From: Roseateles sp.
Lineage (GTDB): Bacteria > Pseudomonadota > Gammaproteobacteria > Burkholderiales > Burkholderiaceae_C
DNA: 55,114 nucleotides
Direction: 5' to 3'
Assembly: GCF_019237615.1 (NCBI RefSeq)
Contig: NZ_JAFAGT010000101.1
Span: 1 to 55,114 of the forward strand
A program made the translations under genes and the position numbers. The notes below the pieces were generated by a model. The model searched no databases. It was not told where the DNA came from and saw only the letters and a program-made list of their open reading frames with translations. Shown piece by piece: positions 31,457 to 40,858 of this stretch (the stretch's first letter is position 1; the number at the start of each line of letters is the position of its first letter).

Positions 31457-32647
31457 ATGACGAAGAAAAACCTGGCCCTGACCTTGACCCCCCTCGTGGT
31501 CGTCCTGCTCGCCGCCTGCGGCCAGAAGCCGGAAGGCGCCGGCGGCCATGGCGGCCCGCCGCCCGTATCGGTTGCGCCGGCCACGCAGCGCGAGGTGCAG
31601 GAATTCGACGAGTTCACCGCCCGCCTGGAGGCGCCCGACACGGTCGAGGTGCGCGCCCGCGTGGCCGGCACCCTCGAGGCGGTGCGCTTCAAGGAAGGCC
31701 AGGTCGTGAGGAAGGGCGACCCGCTGTTCAGCATCGATGCGCGCGGCTTCAAGGCCGATGTGACCCGCTCCGAGGCGCAGATCGCGGCAGCAAAGACCCA
31801 GGCCGAGCTGGCTCGCGCCGACCTGGCGCGCTCCGAGAAGCTGGTCAGCATCAACGCCGTGAGCCAGCAGGAGATCGACCAGCTGCGCGCCGCGCTGCGC
31901 AGCGCCGAGGCCAATCAGAAGGCCGCCGAGGCCGCCCTGGTGCAGGCCAGGCTCAACGTCGAGTACGCCAACGTGACGGCGCCCGTCGGCGGCCGCACCT
32001 CGCGCGCCAACGTGACGCCCGGCAACCTCGTCGGCGTGGGCGACACGGTGCTGACCACGCTGGTCTCCAGCGACAAGGTCTACGCCTACTTCGACGCCAG
32101 CGAGGCGACCTACCTGAAGTACATGCGCATGGCCAAGCCCGTGCTGACCGCCGTGCAGATGGGCCTGTCCAACGAGCAGGGCTACCCGCACACCGGCAAG
32201 CTGGACTTCGTCGACAACCGCCTGAACCCGGCCACGGCCTCCATCCGCGCCCGCGCGGTGTTCGACAACAAGGCCGGCCAGTTCACGCCGGGCCTGTACG
32301 CCCGCGTCAAGCTGGGCGGCAGCGGCAGCTACCAGGCCGTCGTCATCCCCGACCGCGCCATCACGACCGACCAGACGCGCAAGATCGTCCTCGTGGTCGG
32401 TGCCAACAACATCGTGCAGCCGCGCCCCGTCACGCCGGGCGCGCTGGTCGACGGCATGCGCGTCGTCGACGGCATCAAGGCTGGCGAGCTGGTCGTCGTC
32501 GACGGCCTGCTGCGTGCCTTCCCCGGCGCGCCGGTCACGCCCCAGGTGCTGAAGGTGGACGACAAGGGCATGCCCATCCCGGCCGCCCCTGCGGGCCAGC
32601 CGGGCGCCGCGCCCGCACCTGCCCCGGCTTCCGCCGTCTCGAAGTAA
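31457..32647 (+). CDS. RND efflux periplasmic adaptor (membrane fusion lipoprotein)
   Basis: A 396-residue MexA/AcrA-type adaptor. It has a lipoprotein signal with lipobox LLAAC (Cys about residue 22), a split lipoyl domain (VEVRARVAGTLEAVRFKEGQVV), a long helical hairpin (about 105-170), a beta-barrel and a membrane-proximal domain. The C-terminal tail is Pro/Ala-rich. The ATG at 31457 gives a clean lipobox; an upstream frame opening at 31382 does not. The RND pump gene begins 18 bases later. Confidence 0.93.
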   Translation: MTKKNLALTLTPLVVVLLAACGQKPEGAGGHGGPPPVSVAPATQREVQEFDEFTARLEAPDTVEVRARVAGTLEAVRFKEGQVVRKGDPLFSIDARGFKADVTRSEAQIAAAKTQAELARADLARSEKLVSINAVSQQEIDQLRAALRSAEANQKAAEAALVQARLNVEYANVTAPVGGRTSRANVTPGNLVGVGDTVLTTLVSSDKVYAYFDASEATYLKYMRMAKPVLTAVQMGLSNEQGYPHTGKLDFVDNRLNPATASIRARAVFDNKAGQFTPGLYARVKLGGSGSYQAVVIPDRAITTDQTRKIVLVVGANNIVQPRPVTPGALVDGMRVVDGIKAGELVVVDGLLRAFPGAPVTPQVLKVDDKGMPIPAAPAGQPGAAPAPAPASAVSK

Positions 32648-32665
32648 TCCCAAGGCGGCACGCCC

Positions 32666-35600
32666 ATGGACATCTCACGCTTCTTCATCGACCGGCCGCG
32701 CTTCGCGACCGTGTTGTCCCTGTTCGTCTTCCTGCTCGGCGCGCTGGCCATCCCGCTGCTGCCGGTCTCGGAATACCCCGAGGTCGCGCCGCCGCAGGTC
32801 GTCGTGCGCGCCCAGTACCCCGGCGCCAACCCGCGCGTCATCGCCGAGACGGTGGCCTCGCCGCTCGAGGAGCAGATCAACGGCCTCGAGAACGTGCTGT
32901 ATTTCGAGAGCCAGGCCACCGGCGACGGCGGCATGACGCTGACCGTCACGTTCAAGATCGGCACCCACCCCGAGGCCGCCGAGACGGCGGTGCAGAACCG
33001 CATCAACCGCGCGCTGCCGCGGCTGCCCGACATCGTGCGCCAGATCGGCGTGACGACCGAGAAGTCCGCGCCCAACCTGACCATGGTGGTCCACCTCGTC
33101 AGCCCGGACAACTCGCGCGACGCCCTGTACCTGCGCAACTACGGCACGCTCAACGTCCGCGACGAGCTGCTGCGCATCCCCGGCATGGGCTCGGTGCTGA
33201 GCTTCGGTGCGGGCGACTACGCGATGCGCATCTGGCTGGACCCGAAAAAGCTGGCCGCCCGCAGCATGACGGCCGGCGAGGTCGTCGGCGCCATCCGCGA
33301 GCAGAACACGCAGGTCGCGGCCGGCGTCGTCGGCGCGTCGCCGTCGCCCAAGGGCACGGACTTCCAGCTTGCCATCAACGCCCAGGGCCGCCTGGCCAGC
33401 GAGGAGGAGTTCGGCAACATCATCATCCGCAGCGACACCAAGACCGGCGCCATGGTGCGCGTCAAGGACGTCGGCCGCGTCGAGATCAGCGCCAACACCT
33501 ATGCGCTGCGCAGCCTGCTGAACAACAAGGAGGCCGCGGCCATCGCCATCTTCCAGGCGCCCGGCTCCAACGCGCTGTCCATCTCGGACAACGTGCGCCA
33601 GACCATGGAGCGCCTCAAGCCCGGTTTCCCGGCGGGCGTGGACTACGCCATCGTCTACGACCCGACCCGCTTCGTGCAGACCTCCATCGAGAAGGTCGTG
33701 CACACGCTGTTCGAGGCCGTCGCGCTGGTGGTGCTGGTCGTCATCATCTTCCTGCAGACCTGGCGCGCCTCGATCATCCCGCTGGTGGCGGTGCCGGTGT
33801 CCATCGTCGGCACCTTCGCGGTGCTGCTGCTGCTGGGCTTCTCCATCAACACGCTGACGCTGTTCGGCCTGGTGCTGGCCATCGGCATCGTCGTCGACGA
33901 CGCCATCGTGGTGGTGGAGAACGTTGAGCGCAACATCCAGGACGGATTGACGCCGCATGCGGCCACCGTCAAGGCCATGCAGGAGGTCTCGGGCCCCATC
34001 ATCGCCATCGCGCTTGTGCTGTGCGCCGTGTTCATCCCGCTCACGCTGGTGCCGGGCCTGTCGGGCCAGTTCTACAAGCAGTTCGCCGTCACCATCGCGA
34101 TCTCGACGGTGATCTCGGCCTTCAACTCGCTCACGCTCTCGCCGGCACTCGCGGCCATCCTGCTGCGTCCGCATGACGCGCCCAAGGACGCGCTGATGCG
34201 CGGCATGGACAAGCTGTTCGGCGGCTTCTTCCACTGGTTCAACCGCGTCTTCCACCACCGCTCAGAGGACTATGGCCGCGGCGTGACCGGCATCCTCAAG
34301 CGCAAGTCGCTGGCGCTGCTGGTCTACGCGCTGCTGCTGGGCGCCACGGCGCTGCTGTTCACGCGCATCCCCAGCGGCTTCGTACCCGCGCCCGACAAGC
34401 AGTACCTGATCGGCATCGTGCAGCTGCCCGCCGGCTCCAGCCTGGATCGCACCGAGGAGGTCGTGCGGCGCATGAGCGAGATCGCGCTCAAGGTGCCCGG
34501 CATCGTCGACTCGGTGGCCTTCCCCGGCCTGTCCGGCGCCGGCTTCTCGGCCTCGCCCAACGAGGGCATCGTCTTCTTCGGCCTGGAGGGCTTCGACAAG
34601 CGCACCACGCGTGACAAGAGCAAGGAGGCCATCCTCGGTCAGGTCAACGGCGCCATCCAGCAGATCCAGGGCGCGCGCATGTTCGTCGTGCCGCCGCCGC
34701 CGGTCGACGGCCTGGGCATCGCCGGCGGCTTCAAGGTGCAGGTGCAGGACCGCAGCAGCCAGGGCGAGCAGGCCCTGTACGGCGCCGTCTGGGGAACGCT
34801 GGGCCAGGTCTACGGCAACCCCAAGACGTCGATAGGCACGCCTTACTCCAACTACGACATCAACGTGCCGCAGCTGTTCGCCAACGTGGACCGGGTGAAG
34901 GCCAAGCAGATGGGCGTGCCGCTGGGCTCCATCTACGACACGCTGCAGATCAACCTCGGCTCGCTGTACGTCAACGACTTCACCAAGTTCGGCAAGACCT
35001 ACCAGGTCATCGTGCAGGCCGATGCGCCCTTCCGCGCCAAGGCCGAGGACATCACCCAGCTCAAGACCCGCAACGACGCCGGCGAGATGGTGCCGCTGGG
35101 CTCGCTGATGAGCGTGGAGCCCACCTTCGGCCCGACGCGCGTGGCGCGCTACAACGGCTTCCCGTCGGCGGACATCAACGGCGCGCCCAAGCCCGGCTTC
35201 TCCAGCGGCCAGGCCGAGGGCGAGATCGAGGCCTTGCTGAAGAACCTGCCGCGCGGCTTCGGCTACGAGTTCACCGACCTCAGCTACCAGGACCGCCTGA
35301 CGCGCAGCGTCACCCTGCCGGTGCTGAACGTGCAGATCCCGACGCTGGCCGCGGTGCTGCTGTTCTCGGTGCTGCTGGTCATCCTCGTGCTGGCCGCCCA
35401 GTACGAGAGCTGGACGCTGCCGCTGGCCATCATCCTCATCGTGCCGATGTGCATCCTGTCGGCACTGTTCGGCGTCTGGCTGTCGCATTTCCCGCCGTTC
35501 ATGCAGGCGGGGGACCTGAACATCTTCACGCAGGTGGCGCTGGTCGTGCTGGTGGGCCTGGCGTGCAAGAACGCCATCCTGATCGTCGAGTTCGCCAAGG

Positions 35601-35956
35601 AGCTGGAGGAGAACGGCAAGAGCATCCGCGAGGCCGTCATCGAGGCCTGCCGCCTGCGGCTGCGTCCCATCCTGATGACGTCCATCGCGTTCTGCGCCGG
35701 CGTCATCCCGCTGATCCTGGGCAGCGGCGCCGGCAGCGAGATGCGCCGCGCAATGGGCATCGCCGTGTTCGCCGGCATGCTGGGGGTGACCTTCTTCGGC
35801 ATCTTCCTGACGCCGGTCTTCTACAGCCTGCTGCGCAGCGGCACCGAGAGGCGCCGCGCCCGCGCCGCGGCGCTGCGCGCCCAGGTCGACGCCTCGGCCC
35901 ACGCCTTCCACCCCGGCGTCGATGACGAAGCCCCCACGAACACGAAGGGCCACTGA
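32666..35956 (+). CDS. RND multidrug efflux permease (HAE1, AcrB/MexB type)
   Basis: A 1096-residue proton-driven pump. It starts MDISRFFIDRPRFATVLS, as HAE1 pumps do, and has 12 membrane helices and two large periplasmic loops. The proton-relay residues are visible: the Asp pair at about 411-412 in GIVVDDAIVVVENVER, and Lys968 in GLACKNAILIVEF. It is about 50 residues longer than AcrB, with an Arg/Ala-rich cytoplasmic tail. Its stop lies one base before the ATG of the outer-membrane channel gene. Confidence 0.96.
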   Translation: MDISRFFIDRPRFATVLSLFVFLLGALAIPLLPVSEYPEVAPPQVVVRAQYPGANPRVIAETVASPLEEQINGLENVLYFESQATGDGGMTLTVTFKIGTHPEAAETAVQNRINRALPRLPDIVRQIGVTTEKSAPNLTMVVHLVSPDNSRDALYLRNYGTLNVRDELLRIPGMGSVLSFGAGDYAMRIWLDPKKLAARSMTAGEVVGAIREQNTQVAAGVVGASPSPKGTDFQLAINAQGRLASEEEFGNIIIRSDTKTGAMVRVKDVGRVEISANTYALRSLLNNKEAAAIAIFQAPGSNALSISDNVRQTMERLKPGFPAGVDYAIVYDPTRFVQTSIEKVVHTLFEAVALVVLVVIIFLQTWRASIIPLVAVPVSIVGTFAVLLLLGFSINTLTLFGLVLAIGIVVDDAIVVVENVERNIQDGLTPHAATVKAMQEVSGPIIAIALVLCAVFIPLTLVPGLSGQFYKQFAVTIAISTVISAFNSLTLSPALAAILLRPHDAPKDALMRGMDKLFGGFFHWFNRVFHHRSEDYGRGVTGILKRKSLALLVYALLLGATALLFTRIPSGFVPAPDKQYLIGIVQLPAGSSLDRTEEVVRRMSEIALKVPGIVDSVAFPGLSGAGFSASPNEGIVFFGLEGFDKRTTRDKSKEAILGQVNGAIQQIQGARMFVVPPPPVDGLGIAGGFKVQVQDRSSQGEQALYGAVWGTLGQVYGNPKTSIGTPYSNYDINVPQLFANVDRVKAKQMGVPLGSIYDTLQINLGSLYVNDFTKFGKTYQVIVQADAPFRAKAEDITQLKTRNDAGEMVPLGSLMSVEPTFGPTRVARYNGFPSADINGAPKPGFSSGQAEGEIEALLKNLPRGFGYEFTDLSYQDRLTRSVTLPVLNVQIPTLAAVLLFSVLLVILVLAAQYESWTLPLAIILIVPMCILSALFGVWLSHFPPFMQAGDLNIFTQVALVVLVGLACKNAILIVEFAKELEENGKSIREAVIEACRLRLRPILMTSIAFCAGVIPLILGSGAGSEMRRAMGIAVFAGMLGVTFFGIFLTPVFYSLLRSGTERRRARAAALRAQVDASAHAFHPGVDDEAPTNTKGH

Positions 35957-35957
35957 C

Positions 35958-37343
35958 ATGCTTGCCCGTCTCACCCCTCTCGCTCTCGCGGCGCTGGTCG
36001 GCTGCGCAGCGCCCGGCCTGCCGCCCGGCCCGCAGAACCTGGCACCGGCGAGCTTCTCCCAGTCACCCGAGGCCGCGCCCGGTGCCGCGCAGATGACGCG
36101 CGCCTTCGCCGACAGCGAGCCCCTGCAGCGCATCGTCGACGAGGTGCTGGCCAACAACCGCGACCTGCGCGTCGCCGCCGCGCGGCTCAAGCAGGCCGAG
36201 GCGCTGGCCGATGCGGCCGGCGCGCGCCGCCTGCCCAGCATCGACGGCAATGCCAGCGCCAGCCGCCAGCGCGGGCTGGACCCGCAGGGTGCGCTGGCCA
36301 ACTTCTCGAGCTACAGCGTCGCCGCCACGGCCTCCTGGGAAGTCGACCTGTGGGGCCGCGCCTCGGCCAACGCGCAGGCGACAGGCTACGACGCCCAGGG
36401 CGCCGCGCTGGATCGTGACGCCGCGCGCCTGAGCCTGGCCGGCACCGCGCTGAGCCTGCAGGCCCAGCTGATCGGCCTGGGCCACCGCCTCGCGCTCGCC
36501 AAGGAGGCACTGGCGGTGCAGGGCCAGCTGCTGGAAATCGTCAAGGCGCGCGTGGGCGCCGGTCGTGGCACGGCTCTGGACCTGGCGCATGCCGAGGCCC
36601 TCGTCGCGCAGACCTCGGCCAGCGTGCCGGCGCTGCGCAACGCCGCCTGCCTGACGCGGCTGCAGCTGGACCTGCTGCGCGGCCAACCGCCGGCCGACTG
36701 CGACAAGGCCGACAGCGACCCGCTGCCCGCCATGCCCGAGCCGCGCCTGATCAGCCTGGGGCAACTGCCCGACCCGGCGGGGCTGCTGGCCGCGCGGCCC
36801 GACGTGCGCGCCGCCGCCGCGCGCGCCCAGGCCGCTGCCGCACGCGCCCATGTCGCCTGGGCCGCGCGCTGGCCCAGCCTGGGCCTGACAGGCCAGATCG
36901 GCTGGAGCGCGTTGAGCGCCAGCGATCTGTTCAAGCGCGCGACGGAGATCCACGGTATCGCTGCGGCGCTGAACTGGAACTTCCTCGACTTCGGCGCCCG
37001 CAAGGCCGAAGAGGGCGCGGCGCGCGCCGGCTTCGACGCCGCCGTGGCGGCCGCCGAGCAGGCCCAGCTAACGGCGCTGCAGGACGCCCAGGGCAGCCTG
37101 TCCACGCTGCGCGAGACCGAGCTGCAGGCCACGGCCCAGGCCGCGGCTGCCGAGGCCACCTCCCGAGCGCGCGAGCTGGCGCTGAAGCGCTACGAGGCCG
37201 GCGTGACCGACTTCTACGCGCTGCTCCAGGCCGAGCAGGACCGCCTGACGGCCCGGGATGCGCTGATCCAGGTGCAGACGGCCCGAGCGGCCGCGCTGCT
37301 GGGCGTGCACAAGGCCTTCGCCGCGAGGCTGACGGCGCTCTGA
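35958..37343 (+). CDS. RND efflux outer-membrane channel (NodT/OprM family lipoprotein)
   Basis: A 461-residue TolC-like factor with lipobox ALVGC (Cys about 15). It has two OEP repeats rich in helix: DEVLANNRDLRVAAARLKQAEA at about 55-76, SWEVDLWGRASANAQ, AARARAQAAAARAHVAWAARWPSLG and the C-terminal RYEAGVTDFYALLQAEQ. It completes the tripartite pump with the two genes upstream and is expected to be on the same transcript. Start at 35958 is set by the lipoprotein signal. Confidence 0.95.
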   Translation: MLARLTPLALAALVGCAAPGLPPGPQNLAPASFSQSPEAAPGAAQMTRAFADSEPLQRIVDEVLANNRDLRVAAARLKQAEALADAAGARRLPSIDGNASASRQRGLDPQGALANFSSYSVAATASWEVDLWGRASANAQATGYDAQGAALDRDAARLSLAGTALSLQAQLIGLGHRLALAKEALAVQGQLLEIVKARVGAGRGTALDLAHAEALVAQTSASVPALRNAACLTRLQLDLLRGQPPADCDKADSDPLPAMPEPRLISLGQLPDPAGLLAARPDVRAAAARAQAAAARAHVAWAARWPSLGLTGQIGWSALSASDLFKRATEIHGIAAALNWNFLDFGARKAEEGAARAGFDAAVAAAEQAQLTALQDAQGSLSTLRETELQATAQAAAAEATSRARELALKRYEAGVTDFYALLQAEQDRLTARDALIQVQTARAAALLGVHKAFAARLTAL

Positions 37344-37423
37344 GAGTGGCGGCCTGGGGCGAACGGCGCCCTGGCCGGGGCGAGCCGCCGCGCGGCCGCG
37401 CCCGGGCCGGCTAACCTCGCGGC

Positions 37424-37608
37424 ATGTCCATCCTGCCGCGCCGCTGGCGCCTGCCCTATGTCGCGCTGCTGGCCGTCGTCGGCCTGCTGCAGAGCGTGTC
37501 GGACCTGCAGGCCTACCGCCTGCGCGGCGGCAGCCGGCCCTGGGAGCCCTTCCTGTGGGAGTTCAGCTCCATCGCCGTCATCGGCCTGCTGGCCCTGGGC
37601 GTGCATGC
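37424..37608 (+). pseudogene. LytS-type sensor histidine kinase, 5' fragment cut by IS5-family element
   Basis: Residues 1-62 of a membrane sensor kinase: MSILPRRWRLPYVALLAVV starts the first helix and EFSSIAVIGLLALGVHA is the second. The insertion falls within the codons for GVHA. Removing the element and one target copy joins this fragment in frame to 39236-40118, giving an uninterrupted 355-residue kinase. The open frame now runs 17 codons into the insertion and stops at 37660. Confidence 0.82.
37603..37608 (+). repeat. Target-site repeat, left copy (GCATGC)
   Basis: GCATGC precedes the left end of the IS5-family element and recurs right after its right end at 39230-39235. Because GCATGC is a palindrome, the exact duplication length is ambiguous by a base or more. 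Confidence 0.6.
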
Positions 37609-39229
37609 GTCGGGCCTGAAAAACCCCGCAAACCCGCATGAACACTGGCTTCGCGGGTGATCGCCGATAGCCAGAACTCCCAGTTTGCGTTGCAATGGCG
37701 CGCAATTCCTGGGAGTTTGGAGACCACCGCCGATGGCCACCGACGACTTCTTCCGCGCGCGCCTGGAGACGATGATCGACATGCGCCATGCGCTGGCCGT
37801 GCTGGCCACGCGCATGCCGTGGGCACAGATCGAGGCGTCGCTGGCGCCGCTGTTCTCCCACAGGGATCGCGCCGGCCACGTGGTCGAGGGCACGGACCTG
37901 TTCGGCCCGACGCTGGAGATCGCCGGCGCGGGCGTGAGCCAGCGCGGCCGCCCGCGCCTGCCGATCCGGCTGATGGTGGCGCTGCTGTACCTCAAGCACG
38001 CCTATGGCGAGAGCGATGAGTCTGTGGTCGAGCGCTGGGCCCAGGACGTGTACTTCCAGTTCTTCAGCGGCAACCAGTACTTCGAGGCGCGGCTGCCGTG
38101 CGACGCGACGCAGATCGGGCGGTTCCGCCGTGTTCTGGGTGAAGCCGGCGTCGAGCAGCTGCTGAAGACGACGATCGAAGCCGCCGTGGGCATGAAGGCG
38201 ATCAGGCCTGCGGACTTCGAGCGCGTGATCGTTGACTCCACGGTGCAGGAGAAGGCCATTGCGCACCCGACCGACAGCCGGCTGCTGGAGGTGGCCCGCG
38301 AGAAGATTGCGCGACTGGCGCAGCGTGCGGGCCTGCAGCTCAAGCAGACGCACCAGCGCGAGGGCAAGACACTGCGCCGACGCGCGGCCGGCTATGCCCA
38401 CGCGAAGCAGTTCAAGCGCTTGAAGCGCGTGCTGCGCCGCCAGCGCACGATCCTGGGAGCGCTGCTGCGTGACGTGCAGCGCAAGATGGTGACGCTTCCG
38501 CAGGAGGCCCAGGATCGGCTGAACGTCTGGCTCGACCGCGCCGAGCGCATCCGCACCCAGCGCCCGCACGACAAGGGCAAGCTCTACGCGCTGCATGCGC
38601 CGGAGGCGGAGTGCATCGGAAAAGGGAAAGCGCGCCAGCCCTATGAGTTCGGCTGCAAGGTCAGCCTGGCGGTGACGCACAAGCAAGGCCTGATGGTGGG
38701 CGCGCGCAGCTTCCCCGGCAACCCGTACGACGGCCACACCTTGGCCGCGCAGATCGAGCAGATCACCACACTGCTGCAGGACATCGGCGTGAAGCCCACG
38801 ACGGCCATCGTCGATCTGGGCTACCGGGGCGTCGATCACGAGGTCGTGCCGGTCCAGGTGATCCACCGCGGCAAGAGCAAGACGATGACCGACGTGCAGC
38901 GGCGCTGGCTTAAGCGGCGCCAGGCGATCGAGCCGGCGATCGGCCACACCAAGCACGACAACGGCATGCACCGGTGTTGGCTCAAGGGCAGCGAGGGCGA
39001 TGCCCTGCACGCCGTGCTGTGTGCGGCCGGCTTCAACATCCGCTGGCTGCTGCGCGCCATCGTGCGCCTGGGCCTGGCGGCCCTTCTCTTGTGCCTGCGA
39101 TGTGTGATTGCGTTCGCCGAAGGGGCCCTGCATCGCTCAACGACAGCCTCAGATCGATCGACAACCGTCGACCATCGGCGCGCCGTCACGCTGGGCTGAA
39201 GTCGCGAAATCGAAATTCGCAGGCCCGAC
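37609..39229 (+). mobile_element. IS5-family insertion sequence, complete (about 1621 bp)
   Basis: The element is bounded by 10-base perfect terminal inverted repeats GTCGGGCCTG (37609-37618) and CAGGCCCGAC (39220-39229) and flanked by GCATGC on both sides. It carries one intact transposase gene. It interrupts a sensor kinase gene in the same orientation. Ends and target repeat were inferred from the in-frame repair of the host gene, which they restore exactly. A 6-base target repeat is not typical of the classic IS5 group, so the boundary may be a base or two off. Confidence 0.85.
37733..39199 (+). CDS. IS5-family transposase
   Basis: A 488-residue DDE transposase. The N-terminal DUF772-like domain has FSGNQYFEARLPCDATQIGRF (in pieces: QFFSGNQYFE, DATQIGRFR). 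The catalytic residues sit in VIVDSTVQEKA (first Asp), TAIVDLGYRGVD (second Asp) and RRQAIEPAIGH (Glu). The ATG at 37733 is used; an in-frame GTG/TTG opening at 37685 adds residues that do not look family-like. The protein appears full-length and could be active. Confidence 0.92.
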   Translation: MATDDFFRARLETMIDMRHALAVLATRMPWAQIEASLAPLFSHRDRAGHVVEGTDLFGPTLEIAGAGVSQRGRPRLPIRLMVALLYLKHAYGESDESVVERWAQDVYFQFFSGNQYFEARLPCDATQIGRFRRVLGEAGVEQLLKTTIEAAVGMKAIRPADFERVIVDSTVQEKAIAHPTDSRLLEVAREKIARLAQRAGLQLKQTHQREGKTLRRRAAGYAHAKQFKRLKRVLRRQRTILGALLRDVQRKMVTLPQEAQDRLNVWLDRAERIRTQRPHDKGKLYALHAPEAECIGKGKARQPYEFGCKVSLAVTHKQGLMVGARSFPGNPYDGHTLAAQIEQITTLLQDIGVKPTTAIVDLGYRGVDHEVVPVQVIHRGKSKTMTDVQRRWLKRRQAIEPAIGHTKHDNGMHRCWLKGSEGDALHAVLCAAGFNIRWLLRAIVRLGLAALLLCLRCVIAFAEGALHRSTTASDRSTTVDHRRAVTLG

Positions 39230-39235
39230 GCATGC
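39230..39235 (+). repeat. Target-site repeat, right copy (GCATGC)
   Basis: Right-hand copy of the short target repeat next to the inverted end CAGGCCCGAC of the IS5-family element; it resumes the sensor kinase reading frame (CAT-GCG-CTG). Confidence 0.6.
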
Positions 39236-40118
39236 GCTGGTCGGGCGGCTGCGCGGCCGGCCCTGGCCGCGGCAGCTCGCGGCCCATGCCGCGGCGCTGC
39301 CGCTGTTCAGCCTGGCCCATGTCGCGGGCATGTTCGGCCTGCGCCTGCTCGTCTACGGCCTCGTCGGCGTGGACTACCAGACCGGCGAGCTGCCTGCGCT
39401 GCTGGTCTACGAGGGCGGCAAGGACGCGGTGACCTACATCAGCTTCTGCCTGATCTCGCGCGGCATCTGGATGGCCCGTGCCGCCGCCCTGCGCGAGCAG
39501 GAGCTGGAGCGCGCCCGCCGCGAGCTCGCCGAGGCGCGGCTGGCGCGCCTGGCCGACCAGGTGCAGCCGCATTTCCTGTTCAACACGCTGAACCTGATCT
39601 CCTCGGTCATGTACGAGGACGTCGCCGGCGCCGACCGGCTGCTGTGCCAGCTCGCCGAGCTCCTGCGCCAGACGCTGGCCGCGCAGCAGCGCGTGGAGCA
39701 CACGCTGGGCGAGGAGCTGGCGCTGGTGCAGCCCTTCCTGGCGCTGATGCAGGCGCGCTTCGGGCCCGAGCGGCTGGTCGTGCGCATCGAGGCCGACGCC
39801 GCCGCACGCGCTTGCCGGCTGCCGGCGCTGCTGCTGTTGGCGCCGGTAGAGAACGCGGTCAAGCACGACGTGGCGCGGCATCGCGGTCGCGTGACGGTCA
39901 GCGTCGCGGCGACGCGCGACGGCGACCGGCTGCGACTGCGCGTCAGCAACCATGGCGACACCGCGCTGCCCGAGGCGCCGCCCGATCCCGACGGCGGCCT
40001 GGGCCTGCGCAATCTGCGCGAGCGCCTGGCGGCGCGCTACGGCGGCGCGGCGCGCGTCGATTTCGGGCCGGATGGCGCGGGCATGAGCCTGGAGGTGGCC
40101 CTGCCATGCGCGTGCTGA
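39236..40118 (+). pseudogene. LytS-type sensor histidine kinase, 3' fragment after IS5-family element
   Basis: It encodes about 293 residues: further membrane helices (LPLFSLAHVAGMFGLRLLVYG, TYISFCLISRGIW), then the His_kinase domain with QVQPHFLFNTLNLISSV, whose phospho-acceptor His would be His174 of the repaired protein. The ATPase ends with PDGGLGLRNLRERLAARYGG. It lacks its first two helices, and a start from within, for example the ATG in AGMFGL near 39330, would give a shortened kinase. It overlaps the regulator gene by 13 bases. Confidence 0.85.
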
Positions 40119-40798
40119 TCGTCGACGACGAACCCGCAGCGCGCGCCAGGCTGCGCCGCCTGCTGGCGGCCGAGGCCGACGTCGCCGAGCTGCTGGAGGC
40201 GCCCGATGCGCCCGCCGCGCTCGCGCTGGCGCGCGGCCTGGCCGTGCCGCCCGACCTGGCGCTGCTGGACATCGAGATGCCCGGCGGCAGTGGCGTGCAG
40301 CTCGCCGCGGCGCTGCGCGAGGCGGGCGTGCGCTGCGTCGTCTTCTCGACCGCCCATGCCGAGCATGCGTTGCGGGCGTTCGAGCTTGCCGCGCTGGACT
40401 ATCTGCTCAAGCCCTACACGGCCGAGCGCCTGGGCGCCGCGCTGGCGCGCGTGCGCGAGCGGCTGGCGCGGCCGCCCGAGCCGGTCGGCGAGTGGTGGGT
40501 GGCGGGCGAGCGCCTGCGGCTGGCCGACGTGCAATGGATCTCGGCGGCCGACAACTACATCGAGCTGCACCTGCCGCCGCGCAGCCTGCTGGAGCGCGCC
40601 ACGCTGGCCGACGCGCTGGTCCGCCCCGGCTGGGCGGCGCGCTTCCTGCGCGTGCACCGCAGCCATGCGGTCAACCCGGCGCATGTGCAGCGCATCGAGC
40701 GCCTGGGCAGCGGCGAGGCTGTGCTGACGCTGGGCTGCGGCGCTGCGCTGCGCGTGTCGCGCGGCTATCGTGCGGCACTGGACAGGTTCGCCCCATAA
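40106..40798 (+). CDS. LytTR-family response regulator
   Basis: A 230-residue regulator. The receiver has Asp7-Asp8, phospho-acceptor Asp55 (LALLDIEMPGG), and Lys in YLLKPYTAERL. The C-terminal LytTR DNA-binding domain has VQWISAADNYIELHL, RATLADAL and FLRVHRSHAVNPAHVQRIE. It is the partner of the IS-disrupted LytS-type kinase (AlgZ/AlgR-like arrangement) and overlaps its end, so it depended on kinase translation. It may now be unphosphorylated or driven by another donor. Confidence 0.93.
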   Translation: MRVLIVDDEPAARARLRRLLAAEADVAELLEAPDAPAALALARGLAVPPDLALLDIEMPGGSGVQLAAALREAGVRCVVFSTAHAEHALRAFELAALDYLLKPYTAERLGAALARVRERLARPPEPVGEWWVAGERLRLADVQWISAADNYIELHLPPRSLLERATLADALVRPGWAARFLRVHRSHAVNPAHVQRIERLGSGEAVLTLGCGAALRVSRGYRAALDRFAP

Positions 40799-40858
40799 AC
40801 CGCGCCACCGGCCCCGCGGCCCTCGCGCCGCGCGGGCCCGGCCGCGAAGCTGGCGGCC

